Assembly: GCF_033439725.1 (NCBI RefSeq)
Contig: NW_026944387.1
Coordinates: forward strand, 2,666,001 to 2,730,000
Source: Neurospora tetraspora
Lineage: Eukaryota; Ascomycota; Sordariomycetes; Sordariales; Sordariaceae
Direction: 5' to 3'
DNA: 64,000 nt
A model generated the notes under the pieces. That model ran no database searches. It saw only the letters and a list, made by a program, of their open reading frames with translations, and was not told the DNA's origin. Below, in pieces: positions 22,116-37,768 of this stretch. The position numbers and the translations under genes were made by a program. Position 1 is the stretch's first letter, and each line of letters begins with the position of its first letter.

Positions 22116-24244
22116 TCACAAATCCTCCCTCACCCCCTCCTCCCCACCATTCACCACCTTCTCACTCGCCTCCTCCTCCCGATCATAAACCTTCCTCCCC
22201 CCAACCCATGTCTCCCTCACCTTAATCTTCCTCAGCCCCTCCCCACCCTCCCTAGCAGCCAACACCTCCAACGGCTCATCAAGCACCACCCAATCGGCAA
22301 ACGCCCCCTCCCTAATAACCCCCGTCTTCCCCTCCGTAAACATCCCGCCCGCCACTCCCTCGGTAAACCCTGCAAGCGCCTCCTCAAGACTCAACGCCTC
22401 CTCCTCGTACCATCCTTTGTTATCGCCATCAACTCCCTTGCCAGTATGCGGATTCTTCCTCGTCACGGCCGCGTACATCCCCTCGAACGGGTTCGGCGGC
22501 TCAACGGGGAAATCGGACCCCAAAACAGGCTGGACTTTAAGTTCGTGGATCAAGCTGCGCATGCGGTAGGCTTCGGTCCGCGTGCGCTCGGGACCCAGTC
22601 GGGACTCAGCGTAGGCCATGTCCGAGGTGGCGTGCGTGGGCTGGATGGAGGGGATGATGCCTAGGTCGCGGATGCGGGCTTGGTCGGTGGGGTGGATGAT
22701 TTGGCTGTGTTCGATGCGGAAGCGGTGGGATTGGTTTTGGCAGTCTTTGAGCGACGTGCCCTTGGGGCAAGAGTCTTTGAGAGCGGCTTCGAGCGCGTCG
22801 ATGGCGTATCGGTTGGCTAGGTCGCCGATGGCGTGGATGTTGACTTGGTACCCTGCGTTGGACCAGGAGCGGGCGAGAGACTCGAGGGTTGAGCCGTTAA
22901 CGAGCAGGGAGCCGCGCGTGGAGGGTTTGTCGGAGTAAGGGTCGATCATGGCGCTGCCCCAGGATCCCAAGGCGCCGTCGGCGAAGAGCTTGACGCTGCG
23001 GATGGTGAGCATGCCGTCTTCGTGCTGGGTTTTGACGGAGTCGGCCTTGAGCGGGCAGAAGACGTTGCGCTCGCCGCACTCGATCATGGCGTAGACACGG
23101 AGAGTCCACCAGTCTTCGTTCCGGCTGGCTTCTTCATACACCTTCAGGTCGGTCGGCGTCACGCCGGCGTCGTTCATGCCGACTAGTCCGACCTTGTGCA
23201 GCTCCTTCATGGCTGACTTGAGGAAGGTCTTCTTGCGCTCGGCGTCGGGCTTGGGCCATAGTGAGGTGATGATGTCCATGGCGTTGTCGCAGAACACGCC
23301 CATGCCCGGCTCCCGGATGATCTCGCCACCGGGGACGTCCTCGGGGAGGGACTCGGGAGGGATAAGATCCAGAATGGCCTGCGAGACCCAGGTGCAGTGC
23401 ACGTCGACCCGGTCAAGCATGATGTATTTGCCCTTTAGAGCTGGGTCAGACTCGAGCATGGCCTATGAATTTGTTAGCAATCTTTTTTTTTTTTTTTTTC
23501 CCGAAACACGACAGATACTCACAGCACTAGGCATCTCTCCCAACACCATCTGGTCCCAACCAACACCTCTCGCCCTATTTATCAAAGTTAGCCATCCAGT
23601 CAACCTGATGATGATCATCCCCCACAACACCCTATACTCCTCTCCCCCTCCCTCGCCCACTCTCCCCCCTCACTCTCAACTCACTCACTCCCCCACAACT
23701 CAATAACTTACCAGTTTTCCTTACTCCCCACATCACTCCCCTCCCCTCCCCTCTCCTTCAAATACCCCCTCACCCTCTCCCTCACCATTTCCACACTACT
23801 AGCTCCAAACAAATCCACCGAATGCAAAAACTCTCCATACTGAATCAGATGTCCATGGCCATCCCAAATCCCGGGGATCACATGTCCCTCTTTCATCTCC
23901 ACCACCGCACTACTACCTCCCATACCCCCTCCCTCATTGTTGTCATTATCCCCGACAACCAAAACATCCTCAGCCGAGTGAAACACTTTCGTAAACTTGC
24001 CATCGGGGGAAATGGAGAAGCAGTCGGCTTCGCTAGAAGAGCCGGCGGAGGTGAGGATGGAGGTGTAGCAGTAGGTTATTGCGGTGATGGCAGACTCGGA
24101 GTTGGGACTGAAGAGGGAAGAGAGGGAGAAGGATGAGGCGGGGTGGTTGAGGTGGATGAGGAAGGCGATGGCTAAGGAGCCTAGGAAGAGGCGGGGGCCC
24201 CAGTAGAGGACTCCCGGGGAGCGGGAGTTTGGTGGTGGTGCCAT
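22116..24244 (-). CDS. Membrane-anchored amidohydrolase (amidohydrolase_3, YtcJ-like)
   Basis: Metal-dependent hydrolase of the D-aminoacylase/YtcJ group; the substrate cannot be told from sequence. Exons (minus) 23712-24244, 23523-23574 and 22116-23462 give 643 residues. Residues 11-32 form one hydrophobic segment (GVLYWGPRLFLGSLAIAF), so it is probably a type II membrane or secreted-lumen protein. The metal-binding HxH is GIWDGHGHLIQYG (H130, H132). Further metal and active-site blocks are FADGALGSWGSAMIDP, QVNIHAIGDLANRYAID, FRIEHSQIIHP and VLGSDFPVEPPNPFEGMYAAVTR. An in-frame ATG 20 codons upstream is possible; I prefer this one for its context (CAAATGG). Intron 2 carries a long A-tract (T on the plus strand at 23484-23499). 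Confidence 0.88.
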
Positions 24245-25296
24245 TTGCTTTTTCTTGTCTTTCTCTGAGGGTGTGTGTGTGTATGGGTTTGGTGAACAGT
24301 TCAAGTGGAAGTGTTTCTTGGTGGTGACGTAAGAAATGTAGGTTCCCGATCTCGGGTCTTGGTACTTTGGTGGTTATGGTCACCTCGCGCTCTCTGTTTG
24401 CGGCAACTTTTCGCAACTGAGAGATAAAGAAGGTGAATGAAGATGAAAATATATGATATTCCCCTCACATGGGAGCTGGGAGTTATAGTTTGCAGTATAT
24501 CTTTCTCGATAGTTCGGACTAAAATAGTGAAAAGAACAATATTTGCCCCGATGTCACTATCATGTACCCAGATTTCCGGCTATCTGGCGTGCGATAATGC
24601 AGGAACCCCCACACCGGCGGCGAACATTATCCGGACTGCCGGAGCGGCAACGTCTTCATGCGAGTCAAACGTCAAGGAGCGGATATAGTTGACAGAACAA
24701 AGATAAACTTCTACAGCCGAGAGGATCTGCGCCATTGACTTTGACTGGTTAGCAAGTACTGATCTTCCTTCGTGATATGACGTATATTGGATGGATCCGT
24801 TACGGGGAATCCTTATCATGACTCTAGATTTATAGCCTATCTCCTGGTTCCTGAATCGCAAACATGAACCACACGCCCTCCTCTTTTTCTCCCGGGTAGT
24901 AGTTGTACACACGAACCTGGCATTGCCTAATCCCATAACACCAACAAACTTCAACGTATACAAGTAGCAGGATGCTGAAGCTCACTACTTGAAGGATCAA
25001 TAACAACAAACAATCCATCTATATACAGCTCTTGTGCACCGGGGAGGGGCGAGGTAACAATAATAGTCTCCGGCGCCAATGAACTACGCACCAAACAGAG
25101 AAAAAAGAAATCAAACAAGGTTGGAAGAATAGACTGATAAGGAAAAAAAAGTGATGCTATCATAATTCGACGCATGCCACCCAATACTAGTGTAGCAGTA
25201 TCGTTCTTTCCTTCATGCAGCCATCGCAGCCATGCCACCATATCACATTCACCATATTCATCCCTGCCCATAACATATCACCCTTTTTTTGTCGTT
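24245..25296. other. Intergenic, amidohydrolase promoter and Rsp5 3' flank
   Basis: No gene recognised. The 220 bases next to the amidohydrolase contain no sense ATG. The rest is AT-richer non-coding DNA that includes the Rsp5 3' UTR. Confidence 0.5.
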
Positions 25297-28206
<2,910 letters not shown>

Positions 28207-29156
28207 TGTCGCAGATGGAGCGCGTCAACAAACTCGCACGCGGGGCTTTTGTTTTCTTCTCGTCTCTTAGACCAAGCAGAGGCTGGTCGCAATCGGGTCG
28301 GGTCGTCGGTCGGTCTCGCTCGTTTGGGATCGAGGACTCTCGGCTGGATGCAGGCGGGGCGGGGATAGGAGGACGGGTCGACGATGGTATGTAGCAAGCA
28401 GGCTGATTGATTGATGCAAAAGGGCCAACGCTTTTTGCGATGGATGGACGCTGACGTTGTCGACGAGAACGCGCAGTCACTGGCAACGAAATGGATGCGG
28501 CAGGGTGGATGGATTTCTGTAGGTGGCAGTAGGTGGTAGATGGAAGCTAGAGGGACTCTTGAGCGCCCGGAGGTGGTGAGGCTGTGCTGCTCTTGGTGAC
28601 TGGTGTGTGGTCGGCCCCCCGCTTTGGGAATCTCACGCTGTCAGGTTGTCACGGAAGGCGGACTGCAAAGGCCAAGCAATCCAAGAAGCCAAGGTTGGGC
28701 GGCTGTGGCTAATACTATACTCTGTACAGGCAAAATCGGCAAGGTAGGTCTGATAGGTAACCACTTCAGTGGATCAACCAGTAGGTAGACTCGGATGTCT
28801 AGGTTCGTTTGGTAAGGGTAGTGGTGTTTAGGTTTATTGCCGTCGTTTTCGTCGCGGTGAAGAAGCTAGAAGTGGCGGGTGGGCGGTTGGACCAACAGAC
28901 GAACCTATCACCCGCAGGCCGGACGCAGTGCAGCGCAGCGACGTAAGACTTTCACTTAGATCTGACGAACCAAACTAGCAACCGACGGATGATAGAACCC
29001 AGCCAAAGGATGGGAGAAAAAACGAGGAACCTGAACGTCTTGCGATGTTGCAAAAGTGGCAAGAAATTGACAGTCGAAGTTGGAGCAGCAGCCGTTGGTG
29101 AAGCGACTGGGGGGTGAGAAGAACTGAAACAATGGTTCAACAGCGTTAACAGAATG
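28207..29156 (-). promoter_or_regulatory. Predicted ~0.95-kb ATG-free 5' leader of the Rsp5 gene
   Basis: Read in the gene's direction there is not one ATG for about 950 bases before the start, the next being near 29159. The opposite strand of the same stretch has many (for example 28346, 28383, 28414, 28440, 28491). This strand bias fits a long scanned leader rather than base composition. Leader introns are possible. Confidence 0.6.
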
Positions 29157-31208
29157 CATGGCTAGTCTGACGTATCTTGTATGAAGAGTCTAACTTTCTA
29201 GTTAGTAACCCAAGTACCTCATTCACGAGTGGCCACTTCGATTCCAGACCAGGATCCGTCTCAGGCTCTCAGCAGAAGCCTGCAAGGAGCCAGAACTGAA
29301 GCGGAAGGTGCGCACAGTGCGGGGCTCTTTCTTCTCTTGGTCGTTCGAGTTCCAGGGGCCGCATTGCTTGGCACAGCATCCAGATCTCGAGATCAACATC
29401 AACATCACCATTATTAGCACGAAGAGCAACCTTGCATGAATTACATAGTCCCGTGTCTTTATGAGTTGATGCCCTCGAGACCTTGAAGATACCTATCCCA
29501 TGGATCTCGGTTCAGTAATCGATAAACTGAATGCCTTTCCATGACCAGGAAAGGTCCTCCACCAAACGCCCCAAGCTCCGAGGTCCCTCAGTGGTGTACG
29601 CCAAGATGTGGTGGAAGCAGCCTGTTCCTAACCATTCCAATATCCCCAACGATCCGAGATGATCATGATCTTGAGCATATCTACCATATCAACTCACTAT
29701 CATGAAACTCCGACCTCAAATTCAACAGTGAGTTCAACAGTACAGTGCATCCCATAACCACAATGCACCGTGCCTGTGCAAAAAGGCGTTCGCTGGCGCA
29801 TCCCGTTAGGCCGTTACCCCCGTTGCCGCCGGCCGAGACGCTGCTGTTCCAACAATAGCCCATCACTGACATAAACGTTGGGTCATCTCCATGTCTGATG
29901 CCACTGCGGGGCTTTACTGCATCTAGGGATTTTCAATGGAAGTCTCTTTTCATGTGTGTGCTCTCGACGGGAGTTTTTGACGCCATTCATAGTGATTGGT
30001 CACAGAAGAACGCCTTTCGTTCGACATCTTGGAATGTAATGCGCATCCGCGTATAAGTAGGTCTTCTACGCTACTATGCCTCATGAGGAGCATTGAGTTG
30101 GGCATAGCTCTCCGATGTGTACAAGGTACCGATGTTGGATCTGAAATAGAACGGAAAAAATCCTATGGGTGACAATGACCAGCGAGGGTTATGGAGTCGG
30201 ACTGTGTTTAGGTTAAAGCTTGCCACTCTATAAAGTTGAAGAGTCCCATGATTCCATGAAAACAGTTCGGATTTAACCACGAGCCGGTGTCGGTCTCATC
30301 GCAGCAAAATGTATCTTGCGCAGGTGTTCACTGGGTAGTCATTGGCACGCCCTTTATATCTTCAACTCAACCTCGGTGGGAAATGTTGACATGTAGGTTC
30401 GCGGCAAAGCGGCGGCACATGGCATTTGGCGATCCGGGGACATTGCCTTTTTTAGTGTCAGGACAACAATGGCGGTGTGGATGAAGTAGCATTGTTCACT
30501 ATATTGGGCACAAGTTCGCAAAGTTGTAGTGATAGCTTCAATTATCGCCAAAGCTAGTCATTTTGTGATGATGGCTAGCGGTAGTAGGCAGCCCCTATTA
30601 AGCAACTTCGCTGATGATTCCGACTGAGCAAGCAGTCCATCTGACATTCCTCCTCCTCCTCCACCTTTCTTGCGAATTACCTATTGGGAGCGAAAGAGTC
30701 ATATAGGCTCATAGCCATAGCAAATGTCGAACTGAAAAAGTAGGCGGCGCTTATGCCAAATATCAAATACAAAAATTGAACATGAGATGAAAAACGACGA
30801 AGAAAAAAAAAGAGCATTTGGAATTGGCCTTGTCCTTCTTTTTACCCTCCCACCCATTGACGCCTTGCCGATACGCGCAGCCAAAATGAAAACTTTGAAA
30901 ATCCCATTGCTCCCATGGTGCAAAAACAGGCCAAGACAACCAACCCTTCCCTTCCTCCACCATTCAAGTGTCCTCCTCCTCTTCCCTGCTGATATATCCT
31001 AATCTTACAGCCATTAGAAGGAAAAAAACGTTCCCATGGATCCTGCGCAACACGTACACCGGTTGCCTGATAGTGGTGCTCAGATGAGATCGAGCCCATC
31101 TTCACAATTCCAGGTAGTGTCTGCGCATGTCAGGGAGGGCCGCATACGGCTCTGATTGTCCTGATGAATGCGGGATCCTGTGCCGTATGTCAAACCACCA
31201 CCAAACGA
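29157..31208. other. Intergenic between Rsp5 and PABP2
   Basis: Two kilobases with no recognisable gene on either strand; the open frames are short and unlike proteins. The right end must include the PABP2 3' UTR, and the left end the Rsp5 promoter. Confidence 0.5.
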
Positions 31209-32011
31209 CTAGTAAGGAGCGTAGCCTCCTCGGCCGCGTCCACGATAGCCGCCACGGTAGCCTCCCCTGGGAGGGAAACCACCGCCCCGTCCACCGAAAT
31301 AGCCGCCGCGACCGCCTCCGCGGAAGGAACCTCGGCCGCCCCGACCGCCGCGCGACATGCCGGGAATATTCGTGCGCTTGGGAACGACCTTAATGTTGCG
31401 ACCCTTGAAGACACTCTCGTTGAGGACAAGGGCTTGTGCGACTAGGCTGGGCTCGGTAAACTCGACGTAAGCGTAGCTATGTGATTTAAGGCACAGTCAG
31501 TTTATGAGCTTTAGATGAGTTGAGTGGGAAGCAAGGGAAAATGCGCACCCCTTGGGTTGACCGGTAAACTTGTCAAGGAGGATCGTGACTCGGTTGATAG
31601 ACCCGCAGCTCTGGAAATGCGCCTGGATCTCCTCGGGCGAAGCTGAATAGTCGACGTTTCCGACAAAGATGCTCCGGCTATCAATGTCCTCCTTGTTCTC
31701 GGTGAGCTCGTGATGCTGCTGGTCCAGGGTAGCTTGCATCTCGCGGAGTTTGGCGGCCTCCTCTTCCATCTCGGCGACACGGCGCTTCATGGCCGAGATC
31801 TCCTCCTGTTCACGGTTACTTGGTGTTAGCGCCTGCACTCCGCGTGGAAGCAAACACGGTTGATCGTATCTCTGGGTCTTAATCGAAGCTGTCGCACCTC
31901 ATCATCGTTGACATCGTCCCCCGCGTTCTGCTGCTCCTGCTGCTGCTGCTCCTCCTGTTGCTCCTGAGGGGCCTCCTGGGGCTTCTCCTCCTCTTGCACC
32001 ACGGACGACAT
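31209..32011 (-). CDS. Polyadenylate-binding protein 2 (PABPN1/Pab2-like)
   Basis: Nuclear RNA-binding protein that coats and helps control poly(A) tails. Exons (minus) 31898-32011, 31549-31805 and 31209-31476 give 212 residues. The order is diagnostic: an acidic, Gln-rich N-terminus (1-38), a helical segment [20 protein letters not shown] (39-75), one RRM (~83-158) with RNP2 SIFVGNVDY and RNP1 KGYAYVEF, and an Arg/Gly/Tyr-rich tail ([13 protein letters not shown] and similar). Intron 2 interrupts the RNP1 motif. Introns are 92 and 72 bases. The 520 bases upstream contain no sense ATG. Confidence 0.94.
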
Positions 32012-34229
32012 GTTGCTGGTCTGCTTGATTGGAGAGCTGCTTGTCGCGGTTGTGTCGCGTGTATCAATGTCAGGTCTTGGTTGCGTGATGGAACTGAAGT
32101 TGACAGGTTAGTGAGAGAAACCTGAATGGGCGGGATCGAAAAGTGGTGGTTTGGGTCAGACTGGCGCAACGGGCTGTAGGAGCGAGGCCAAGGTGGTCAG
32201 GTCGTTGGTCACCGATGCAATGGTGGAGGAAAAGGAATACAAAAGTGGGGAGGGGTCCGCTCCCGTGGACCTTCGAAAAGACGGGACCTGGGCTGGAGCA
32301 AGGGATGAGGGGACTGGACACGGGGCCAGGAACCTTGAAGCCCAACTTAACTTACTTTCAGTTGAAACGGACAGCACCGCCTTTTTGGAGAGCCTTGGGA
32401 ACCTTGTTGCGAGAAAGAATGTGTTTGTTGCGTGGTGGGATGGGGCTGATGATGGGACAATCGACTGAAAGAAGGGCCCTGGTCGACGCGAAGAAAGTGC
32501 TTTGGCCTTCTGCAGCTGTTCCGTCACGTCTTCTCCATGTGCTTTGATGGGGGAAATGGAATCGGGGGTCCTCCAAAGCTCCAAAACCTGGGGCTGACGC
32601 CGGGAGGGGGTGGCGTGAGTGTAGTGATAAGCACGCTTGGCTCCTAATCGACAGGGAGCACGTGCCACCCTGTTCGCTGGGAGGAACTTCCACTTGCACT
32701 GCGCAAGAACTCATGAAAGGTTTCACGCACAAATATGACGGTCCTCAACAACTATCTGTATCAGAGACAGGTATTCTGACCAGTTGCTTTTCCAAAACTT
32801 ACTTACTATCACTTAACTCAAACAGTCGCGTATACCGCCCCTTCATCGTTGCTTGTATTTGATCGTTTGATAACCAGTTCAGCAAGATCTGACACTCCGA
32901 AGACCATCGCAATGACATACAGAGGATCAAAATTCGTATATCACTCTTTTTCGACATCTTCGAACCCACGTTGAAGCCCTCCATAACCATCACTACCTTG
33001 CCTCCATGAGGTGCAACACTTGTCAGGCTGGTTGATGAGGACCTGACGTGGAACTCGGTTAAGCCAGTTATGTCTTCACTGAGCGCCGGTCGCCTGGTTG
33101 AAATTGCTACACCAGGTCAAGATTGCGTCGACCCTTGCCGAGGCCAACAACGTCAGAATATGCCTCGGACGAGGACAGCATCAGGTGCGGGAAGGTTGAC
33201 CGAATATTTGTCTCCTACCACTCACTCGCATATTGATGGGAGCAACATACCTTACCAACTTCACATGTGGGGGCGTCTCGTGGCAACAGCGCGCGCAGCA
33301 GGAACCACGATACCAGTTAGGATAGGCATTGTCCTCTCTGCCTAGCTCACGCCATTCAGTACCGCATCATCTTCAGCCTCGGGACGCCTGTGGCAAAAAT
33401 GGCCGGCGCTATTTTATTCAGAGAGAGAACATTTGATGCGACGGGGTTGACTGCAGCTAGTGCGGCTGGAAATTAGGACCAGCAAGTTCAAACTCCCCTC
33501 GGGTACATAAGGTTGGGATTCGGAAGGTTCAAGCAGGTCCTTTCCGTGGTCAAGCGGTAGTTGGGCTAGGAAAACATTGCCCGGTGCGTGGTGCTGGTGG
33601 TACAGTTTTCATAGGCGGCAGCTGGTCAATTTGAACTCTGGCCTCGGCGGTTGAGCTTTTTGCCCCTTCCTTTTTTTTTTCCAACCTTCCCTCCGGCAAA
33701 TTGACATGCAGGATCAAGCTCGTCTGTTGCCCGTTGAATTGCGATTAACTCCCAACGATGAATATCAGATTTCGGTCTTTTTGCATGCGTGCGCCTCGGA
33801 AGGTTGACAGCTGTCGCCAAAGCAACTTGACTCCACATGATAAGAAGATGATGGCTGAGTTCACTCCTCCTTACGTCTCATCTTCTCCTTCAAGATCTGG
33901 TTCGGCGATTCTTGATATCAAGAGAGCCTTCGGACGGTGCAAATTTATCTGGGGATCCTACCGAGGACGCTTTCTCACAGAGCATCTCCTTCAAGATTAC
34001 TTCCAGTCCCTCGAGTATGGTATTTCATATGGTAAGGACGTCAGTAATGGGTCATGAACGACGAACGATGTGCGAGTCTGAACAATGGCTGTGGCCCATC
34101 TGGCTTTCAAGATTAAAAGGGGTGTTGTTTGGATCATGGACGTTAAAAAGGTAGCCGAACAGACATATTTGGCTCTTATAATCCCCACAGCCAGGCCTTC
34201 TGTCAACCAAGATCGGAAACCATTCCAAA
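32012..34229. other. Intergenic between PABP2 and tRNA-Glu
   Basis: Contains the PABP2 promoter and leader (no sense ATG until about 32535). The remaining 1.7 kb shows no recognisable gene or repeat. Confidence 0.5.
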
Positions 34230-34320
34230 TCGGGTATGGTGTAGCGGTAACATCGTTGACTCTCACTTCTCAGGAGTGACTGCTCTCTCAACAGCCCCGG
34301 GTTCGACTCCCGGTATCCGA
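34230..34320 (+). tRNA. tRNA-Glu (anticodon CUC) with a 21-nt intron
   Basis: Folds fully: acceptor TCGGGTA with TATCCGA (one G-T pair), D stem GTGT/ACAT with loop AGCGGTA, anticodon stem GTTGA (34255-34259) with TCAAC (34288-34292), T stem CCGGG/CCCGG around TTCGACT. The anticodon CTC is at 34262-34264. The extra bases 34266-34286 sit exactly one base 3' of the anticodon, the universal place for nuclear tRNA introns. Internal A and B boxes are present (B box GGTTCGACTCC), and a T-run at about 34330 can end pol III transcription. It reads GAG codons. Confidence 0.93.
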
Positions 34321-35378
34321 GTCACAACTTCTTTTTTGAACTTTTTGCAATTGCTGTCAAGCTCATCCCTCAGAGCATCCACAGTGATTCTCGCCTTTTT
34401 GCCGTGGACGTGGAATTTGGATTTTACCAAGGGAAGTTGAAACTTGCCGCTTCAACACCACACTCCCTCCTGTAGTCCTGTTTTTCGCCCTGCTTTGAGT
34501 ATCATGATTTTACAGTCTAGCCCAGCTTATAGACTTCTCCTTCGCCGTTCAGTGTTTCCCACTCGATTTCTTTCACCTCTGTCACCGTTGATAGTTGTCA
34601 TCTTCATGCTATCTTGTCAATCATCAGTGAACCCAGCCAGCTTCAATTTCGATCTGAAGCCCCAGCTGTGTTAGTCCGGAACCTGATCCGCAGTAGGTAA
34701 CAAAAGCAAGCAGGGTAATTACCTGAAGAGATGGTGGTATGAGCCGTCGGGATGCCACACAAACCATCTGTCCCTCCTAGGTACGTAGAGGACTGTTGGA
34801 GGATAATGTGTTTCTATGGCGACGCTTGTCAACAAACACCCCTTTTTGACGCGTGGGTGCTAGCCTTGGCACAATGCAACCTTGTCTGATGAAGCCAAGA
34901 TCAAGGCCGAACTTACGTTTCAACTGGGTAGAGTCACTTCATGCGTGTAAAACTCTGTATTTTGTAACCATATGGCTATAGATCGACATGTCGTGTGAAG
35001 GCTGAGCATAATTTTGGTCTTTCGACTTCCAGCCCGAAAACATCTTCTATCCAGAACGGATGCCAGGCACTGTTAGTTTTGTTCCTGCTTGTTCGCTGTC
35101 CCTCAACCGCTGTTGCTTCCACTTTGGTAGCAGCGCTACCCCGCAACGCCAACCCCACTGTCCATGTAGGTCTCGCCGCGCGTCCCACTGCATCATTGTT
35201 CAGGCTCCAATGGGGTCCATCTAACACCGACCTGACACCTTGGAAGCTCCCCCTTGTTACGAGCTCCCAGCTGGGTTCATAGCCCCCTATAATAAACAAA
35301 CACCAACTCGCCGATCACTTACCTTCGCGCCCCCAAGCTATATACGAAGCAACAACCAGAAGAGTCAAACAAGACAAG
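34321..35378. other. Intergenic, tRNA 3' flank and AIP1 promoter
   Basis: No gene recognised. TATAATAA at 35288-35295, 84 bases before the AIP1 start, is a possible TATA element, at low confidence. Confidence 0.45.
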
Positions 35379-37318
35379 ATGCCCATCGAAATCGACAAGA
35401 TCTTGGCCTCCGCGCCCGCCACGACCCGTGGTCAGGCCACCCAGCTCTCTTGCGATCCCAAGGGCGAGCGCATAGTCTACGCTGTAAGTCGCTTCACCGC
35501 CAGCAACACCATCACAAGCTAAGGTACACTCGAGCTTACCAAGACAACCTTGAAACCCCCCAGTCCGGCAAATCCATCTTCGTTCGCACCATCGACGAGC
35601 CATCCAAGTCCCTCCAGTATACTGGCCACACGACCACCACTACCGTTGCCCGCTTCTCGCCATCAGGCTTCTGGGTCGCTTCGGGTGATGTTTCCGGCAA
35701 GGTGCGCGTCTGGGACGCCGTCGGCGCCGAGAACACCAAGGGCGAATACTCGATCATTTCTGGTCGCATAAACGATATTGCCTGGGACGGCGACTCGCAG
35801 CGCGTGATTGCCGTCGGCGATGGCCGCGAGCGATTTGGCCACGCTTTCACTGCTGACAGCGGCAACAGCGTTGGTGAGGTTACGGGCCACAGCAAGGTTG
35901 TCAATGCCGTCAGCATAAGGCAACAGCGGCCGCTGCGTGCGGCCACGGTGTCAGACGATGGATCTATGTGTTTCCTCCACGGCGCACCCTTCAAGTTCGC
36001 CGATAAGGCTTCGGAGCACAAGGGGTTCGTTACCGGCACGGCGTTCAGCCCAGACGGTACAACTTTGGTTACGGTCGGTGCCGACAGAAAGATCCAGCTC
36101 TATGATGGAAAGACGGGCGCGCCCACCAAGACGATTGGCGAGGGTGTCCACACCGGCGGTATCTATGGCATCAGTTGGGCTTCGGACTCGAAGCGGTTCG
36201 TCACCTCCAGCGCCGACCAGACCGTTCGCGTATGGGATGCCGAGTCGGGCGAGAACACAGAGTCCTGGCGGTTCGGCCCTGAGGGCAGCATCAGCATCCC
36301 CGACCAGCAAGTTGGCGTGGTCTGGCCGCACGGCCGCACCGACGGGCTTATCATCAGCCTCAACCTCAACGGCGACCTCAATTACCTGGTCCCCGGCAAC
36401 CCCAAGCCCATCCGTGTTGTGCAGGGCCACAACAAGAACATCACCGCCCTTGGCGCCAGTCCCGACGGCAAGGCTCTTCTGACCGGCAGCTTCGAGGGCC
36501 GCGTCCTGAGCTGGGACCTAGCCGCGGGCACCGGCACCGTTGTCGACGGCCAGTCGCACTCCAACCAAGTGACCCAGTTCGCCCCCTCCCCCTCGGGCGG
36601 CACCATCTACAGCGTCGGCTGGGACGACACTCTCCGCTCCGTCGACGTGTCCGCCAACACCTTCACCGGCTCATCCACCCAGCTCTCGGCCCAGCCCAAG
36701 GGCGTCGCCACCACCAGCGACGGCAAGTTCGTCGTCGTGGCTGCCCACACCGGCATCCAAGTCTACCAGGAGGGCTCCGACTTCATCTCCGAGCTCCCCA
36801 CCACCTTCACCCCCACCGCCATCGCCACCTCCCCCTCGGACGCCTCCGTCATTGCTCTCGGCGGCGACGGCAACACGGTCCGCATCCACTCGCTCTCCAG
36901 CTCCGACGGCACCCTCTCCTCGCAGCCCGTCGCCGTCCTGACCAACTCCTCCGCCCAAATCTCCACCCTGTCCTTCTCCCGCGACGGCAAGTTTCTGGCG
37001 GCCGGCAACTCGACCGGCAAGATCGTTGTGTACCGCACCGGCGGCTCTGGTTCGTGGGAGGTGGAAACCGACCGGTGGTCGGCCCACACGGCGCGCGTGC
37101 TGAGCATCGCATGGAACGAGGCCGGCACGCACGCCGTCAGCGGCGGGCTAGACACGAACGTCTGCGTCTGGAGCTTGGCGAAGCCGGGGAGCAGGACGAG
37201 CGCGCCGAACGCGCATAAGGACGGCGTGAATGGGGTGGCGTGGACGGAGGAGGGCACGGTGGTTAGCACGGGTGTGGATGGGGCGGTTAAGGTTTGGAAG
37301 GTTTCGGGCTTGCCATGA
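35379..37318 (+). CDS. aip1: Actin-interacting protein 1 (AIP1, WD-repeat)
   Basis: Works with cofilin to sever and disassemble actin filaments in the cytoplasm. Exons 35379-35483 and 35564-37318 give 619 residues, the normal AIP1 length, folding as two seven-bladed propellers. The start MPIEIDKILASAPATTRGQA and GERIVYASGKSIFVRTID matches the AIP1 N-terminus. WD units end in VRVWD, IQLYD, VRVWD, VLSWD, VCVWS and VKVWK, and include GHTTTTTVARFSPSG, GHSKVVNAVS, HKGFVTGTAFSPDG and GHNKNITALGASPDG. The single intron is 80 bases. GC-rich third positions suggest strong expression, as for other actin-turnover factors. Confidence 0.95.
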
Positions 37319-37649
37319 TTTAACGAGGCGCTGGCGCTGGTATGGGGACTAATTGGCTGGAGATAGAGGGTGGTAGGGGTAATGGAGGGCGCTTGGAAGG
37401 CGACCGGGAAATATACTTGAACCTTCAACACCAACGTATAGTCATGACTAATGAATTTAAGCAGGCGAGCAAGTTCAGTAGCAATAAATTATTGAATTCT
37501 AGTTACATAGTGTTACTAACTACACTATGTAGTCCCATGGCGATTAGAAAATTGGGTTCTCTATGAAAGGCGAGCACCTCAAGCTCACGGCACCCTATGA
37601 TGCAGATGCAGTATGGGCTTGATAGTGTCAACTACAAGCAAAGAAAAGC
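37319..37649. other. AIP1 3' flank and 5S rRNA upstream region
   Basis: Short AT-rich stretch with no gene; holds the AIP1 3' end and any upstream element of the 5S gene. Confidence 0.5.
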
Positions 37650-37768
37650 ACATACGACCATAGATGGTAGAAAACTCGGGATCCCGTCCGCTCTCCCATA
37701 GATAAGCTACCAATCGCCTGACTAGTAGTTGGGTCGGTGACGACCAGCGAATCCCAGGTGTTGTATGT
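37650..37768 (+). rRNA. 5S ribosomal RNA
   Basis: A 119-base 5S rRNA unit. Helix I pairs ACATACGAC at the 5' end with GTTGTATGT at the 3' end. The loop A/B region ATAGATAAGCTACC and the C-box-like GGTCGGTGACGACCAGCG with CGAATCC are present, and a run of Ts at 37768-37776 provides pol III termination. Neurospora carries about a hundred such genes dispersed singly with several sequence types, and this stands alone between two convergent protein genes. It is the reference for the split copy at 53.4/63.0 kb, which is the same type. Confidence 0.9.
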
